Positions 31,302-32,829 of a stretch of DNA of 32,829 bases are shown here, piece by piece (position 1 is the first letter of the stretch; every line of letters begins with the position of its first letter). The position numbers were made by a program, and so were the translations under genes. The notes below the pieces were generated by a model. The model did no database searches. It worked only from the letters and a program-made list of their open reading frames with translations, and was not told the DNA's origin. Source of the DNA: W0P28-013 sp963593685 (GTDB taxonomy: Bacteria; Bacteroidota; Bacteroidia; Bacteroidales; Paludibacteraceae); contig CAVBBP010000029.1 of the NCBI GenBank assembly GCA_963593685.1, forward strand, positions 1 through 32,829. Reading direction: 5' to 3'.

Positions 31302-31712
31302 AAAGCGGTCGCGCCACACCTGCGGAATGGGTGCGGCGGCGTTTTGCCCGAAATCGAAGCCGACCATCACCGAGCGGTATTCGCTGCGAATTTCGCCCTT
31401 TTCGTCGATAATGCGTTGCGCCAGATCGAAACTTTTGTGTCCGATGTGGCTCACGGCGGTTTGCACGGCTATCGTGTCGGGCAGAAAAATCGGTTTCAAA
31501 AAGTCGATTTCGGCGTGTGCCACCACCCACTCTATCTCGTGCGGCGGCAGATATTGCCCATACACCGCATCGAAATAGGTCGTTTTGCCAATGTCGTAAA
31601 AGGCGAAATAGGCGTTGTTGTTGATGTGTCCGAGCGCGTCGGCATCGTTGAAGCGCAACTGCACTGGCACGGTGTGGCGAAAAGTGAGGGTTTCGGGTAT
31701 AAGTCGGCTCAT
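31275..31712 (-). CDS. 4-hydroxybenzoyl-CoA-thioesterase-type acyl-CoA thioesterase
   Basis: A 145-residue hotdog-fold protein of the 4HBT/YbgC family, which hydrolyses acyl-CoA thioesters. The N-terminal motif RFNDADALGHINNNAYFAFYD contains the expected catalytic aspartate (Asp25). The long central helix and strand EWVVAHAEIDFLKPIFLPD follow, and the typical VMVGFDF near the C-terminus completes the fold. The substrate is unknown. It is cytoplasmic and apparently monocistronic. Its leader carries a relative of the AATTTATAGAA motif (31733-31749), 20 bases before the ATG. Confidence 0.9.
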   Translation of the reverse strand: MSRLIPETLTFRHTVPVQLRFNDADALGHINNNAYFAFYDIGKTTYFDAVYGQYLPPHEIEWVVAHAEIDFLKPIFLPDTIAVQTAVSHIGHKSFDLAQRIIDEKGEIRSEYRSVMVGFDFGQNAAAPIPQVWRDRFSLFERRKF

Positions 31713-31808
31713 AGTTGGTCGTTTTTTTCGGGGAATTCTATAAATTTCTAATTTCTAGTTTCTCAAAATTGCTGACGCAATTTTTGTTTCTAAGTTTCTG
31801 CTACGCAA

Positions 31809-31872
31809 GATTTTTGCTCCGTTCGGCATAGTTCAAACGAGTTTGACTCTGCGCTCACTTATCGCAAAAATT
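31809..31872. repeat. Solitary copy of the nested GCTC-CGGCA element
   Basis: It runs GATTTTTGCTCCGTTCGGCA, then TTCAAACGAGTTTG, then TGCGCTCACTTATCGCAAAA. This order matches the inserts inside the leader repeats at 161-231 and (reverse complement) 22615-22685. Confidence 0.65.
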
Positions 31873-31926
31873 CTCGTGCTTCGCACTGTTTCTGTGTTTC
31901 TAATTGTTTAATTTGAAATCTGAAAT

Positions 31927-31975
31927 TGCGGCTTTGCCGCATCACTCCTCACTCCTAATTCCTCACTCCTAATTA
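31927..31975. repeat. TGCGGCTTTGCCGCA palindrome with CACTCCTAATTCC tail, copy 3
   Basis: The palindrome at 31927-31941 is followed by TCACTCCTCACTCC and TAATTCCTCACTCC units, nearly identical to 17678-17722. Confidence 0.7.
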
Positions 31976-31991
31976 AAAAAACTACTCACTT

Positions 31992-32735
31992 CTAACTCTT
32001 TATAGAAGCCTCTACAACGAATTGCACCTCTTTGAAAGCGAAAGTTTGCAAAATGCCTTTTTCGTTGCGCAGCACAAGGTGTCCCGTCGGCTCTATGCGG
32101 TCGATGGCGGCGCGGAAAGTTTTGCCGTTCGGCAGTCGGAACGGGTGCAGCCCAGTGTGTCGATAGAGCGCGTTGGCGTAGCGTTGTTGCCATTGGCTGG
32201 CTTGCACAATGTTAAATTGGTCGTAATAGTCGAGAATGCGCGTGGTGAGCAGTTGCAGCACATGGTCGCGGTCGAATGGGCGGCCAGCGATTTGCTGCAT
32301 CGAGATGGGATTTGGCGCATCGCTCACAAAGGCGGTTTGGTTCACATTCAGCCCGATGCCGACGATGGCTTTGGCCATTTGGTTGCCATTGAGCAGCGTT
32401 TCGATGAGAATGCCGCACAGTTTGCAGTCGCCAGCGTAAATGTCGTTTGGCCATTTGATGCGAATCTCCTGCCCGAGTAGTTCGTGCAGCGTGTCGGTGG
32501 TGGCGAGCGCAACCAGTTCCGACAGCAGAAACTGCTGTGCCACAGGCACTTTTGTCGGTTCGAGCAGCAGACTGAAGAGCAGATTTTCGCCGCGCGCCGA
32601 TTCCCAGCGATTGGTGGCTTGCCCTTTGCCGGCGGTTTGGAAGTCGGCATCGACCACAAATCCGTGTGCACAGCGGTCGATGTTGTCGCGCAACCAGCGG
32701 TTGGTCGAATCTATTTCGGAGAAATGTTGTCGCAT
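31992..32735 (-). CDS. birA: Biotin--[acetyl-CoA carboxylase] ligase
   Basis: A 247-residue monofunctional (class I) biotin-protein ligase without the N-terminal DNA-binding domain of E. coli BirA. It activates biotin with ATP and attaches it to biotin carrier protein. The N-terminal SEIDSTN, the biotinyl-AMP loop GKGQATNRWES (a variant of GRGRxGRxW, about 37-47), KWPNDIY (about 94-100), KLCGILIE and VGIGLNVN are all present; a C-terminal SH3-like domain follows. Since the HTH domain is missing, it should not act as a repressor. The leader contains the third dispersed hairpin repeat. Confidence 0.93.
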   Translation of the reverse strand: MRQHFSEIDSTNRWLRDNIDRCAHGFVVDADFQTAGKGQATNRWESARGENLLFSLLLEPTKVPVAQQFLLSELVALATTDTLHELLGQEIRIKWPNDIYAGDCKLCGILIETLLNGNQMAKAIVGIGLNVNQTAFVSDAPNPISMQQIAGRPFDRDHVLQLLTTRILDYYDQFNIVQASQWQQRYANALYRHTGLHPFRLPNGKTFRAAIDRIEPTGHLVLRNEKGILQTFAFKEVQFVVEASIKS

Positions 32736-32781
32736 TTTTGGAGGTTACATCAAGTTTTGTAAGTAATTTTTTTGTTTTTTC

Positions 32782-32829
32782 GTTCATTTCTTTTGACGAC
32801 CAAAAGAAACGAACCAAAGAAAAGTCGCG
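32782..32829 (-). repeat. Dispersed leader repeat, copy C, upstream of birA (cut by window end)
   Basis: Hairpin GTTCATTTCTTTTG/CAAAAGAAACGAAC at 32782-32814 is identical to that in copy B. It is followed directly by CAAAGAAAAGTCGCG, so the 71-base nested block seen in copies A and B is absent. It lies 46 bases upstream of birA and points toward it, as the other copies point to their genes. Confidence 0.8.

Larger units (their letters stand above)
31713..31991. other. Gene-free repeat-rich interval upstream of the thioesterase
   Basis: It holds the AATTTATAGAATTC motif (31733-31749), an AAAATTGC/GCAATTTT hairpin (31765-31784), a solitary copy of the nested element (31809-31872) and a TGCGGCTTTGCCGCA block (31927-31975). 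No gene is seen. Confidence 0.65.

Overview
The window looks like a chromosomal segment of a Bacteroidota (probably Bacteroidales) bacterium. The sequence reasons are: exact TAnnTTTG (-7) promoter elements in front of several genes, two of them with a TTTG or TTG about 20 bases upstream; AT-rich leaders with few Shine-Dalgarno sequences; many Cys-lipidated or signal-peptide proteins beginning MKK; a TonB-dependent receptor with a long basic N-terminal extension; and families that I associate with this phylum. Genus cannot be read from the sequence. There is no phage, insertion sequence, CRISPR array or tRNA. The one structural RNA is RNase P RNA (rnpB, 28321-28675, minus strand).

Layout. 331-2129 (+): a ComF-type phosphoribosyltransferase and a membrane glycosyltransferase. 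2222-13286 (-): ten consecutive minus-strand genes, all apparently acting at the envelope. The upstream five (13286 to 7783) are tightly packed exported proteins or lipoproteins closed by a strong terminator at 7726-7768. The next three (7644 to 3661) are an SPFH/GYF protein, a four-helix membrane protein and a zinc-ribbon/TPR/two-helix membrane protein. A lipoprotein and a DUF975 membrane protein follow. A small helix-turn-helix gene (13530-13820, +) diverges from the head of this block. 13836-19141 (-): a TonB-dependent receptor, dihydrolipoyl dehydrogenase, an M23-LysM peptidase and nucleoside diphosphate kinase. 19548-22499 (-): a two-domain M16 peptidase. 22889-23782 (-): a DUF2975 membrane protein with its HTH partner, divergent from a hexapeptide acetyltransferase (23967-24518, +). 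25067-27103 (-): an M13 metallopeptidase lipoprotein. 27813-28205 (-): a small lipoprotein. Then come rnpB (-), a cytoplasmic GH13 enzyme and a patatin-like lipase (+, coupled), a 4HBT thioesterase (-) and a biotin-protein ligase (-).

The best candidate for an undescribed system is the 2.95-13.3 kb minus-strand block. It combines an SPFH scaffold, zinc-ribbon membrane proteins, two LPP20-like proteins and three conserved exported proteins of unknown role. The SPFH part recalls the Bacillus YdjG/YdjH/YdjI membrane-stress module, but that link is inference.

The intergenic DNA is a mosaic of dispersed repeats. One hairpin-bearing element of about 175 bp occurs three times, each time directly upstream of an unrelated gene (comF, the M16 peptidase, birA) and in the same orientation relative to it. 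Two copies carry a nested insert of about 71 bp that also occurs alone near 31.8 kb. A 110-bp three-hairpin element, GGACGCA/TGCGTCC palindromes, and direct repeats upstream of lpdA and of ndk are also present.
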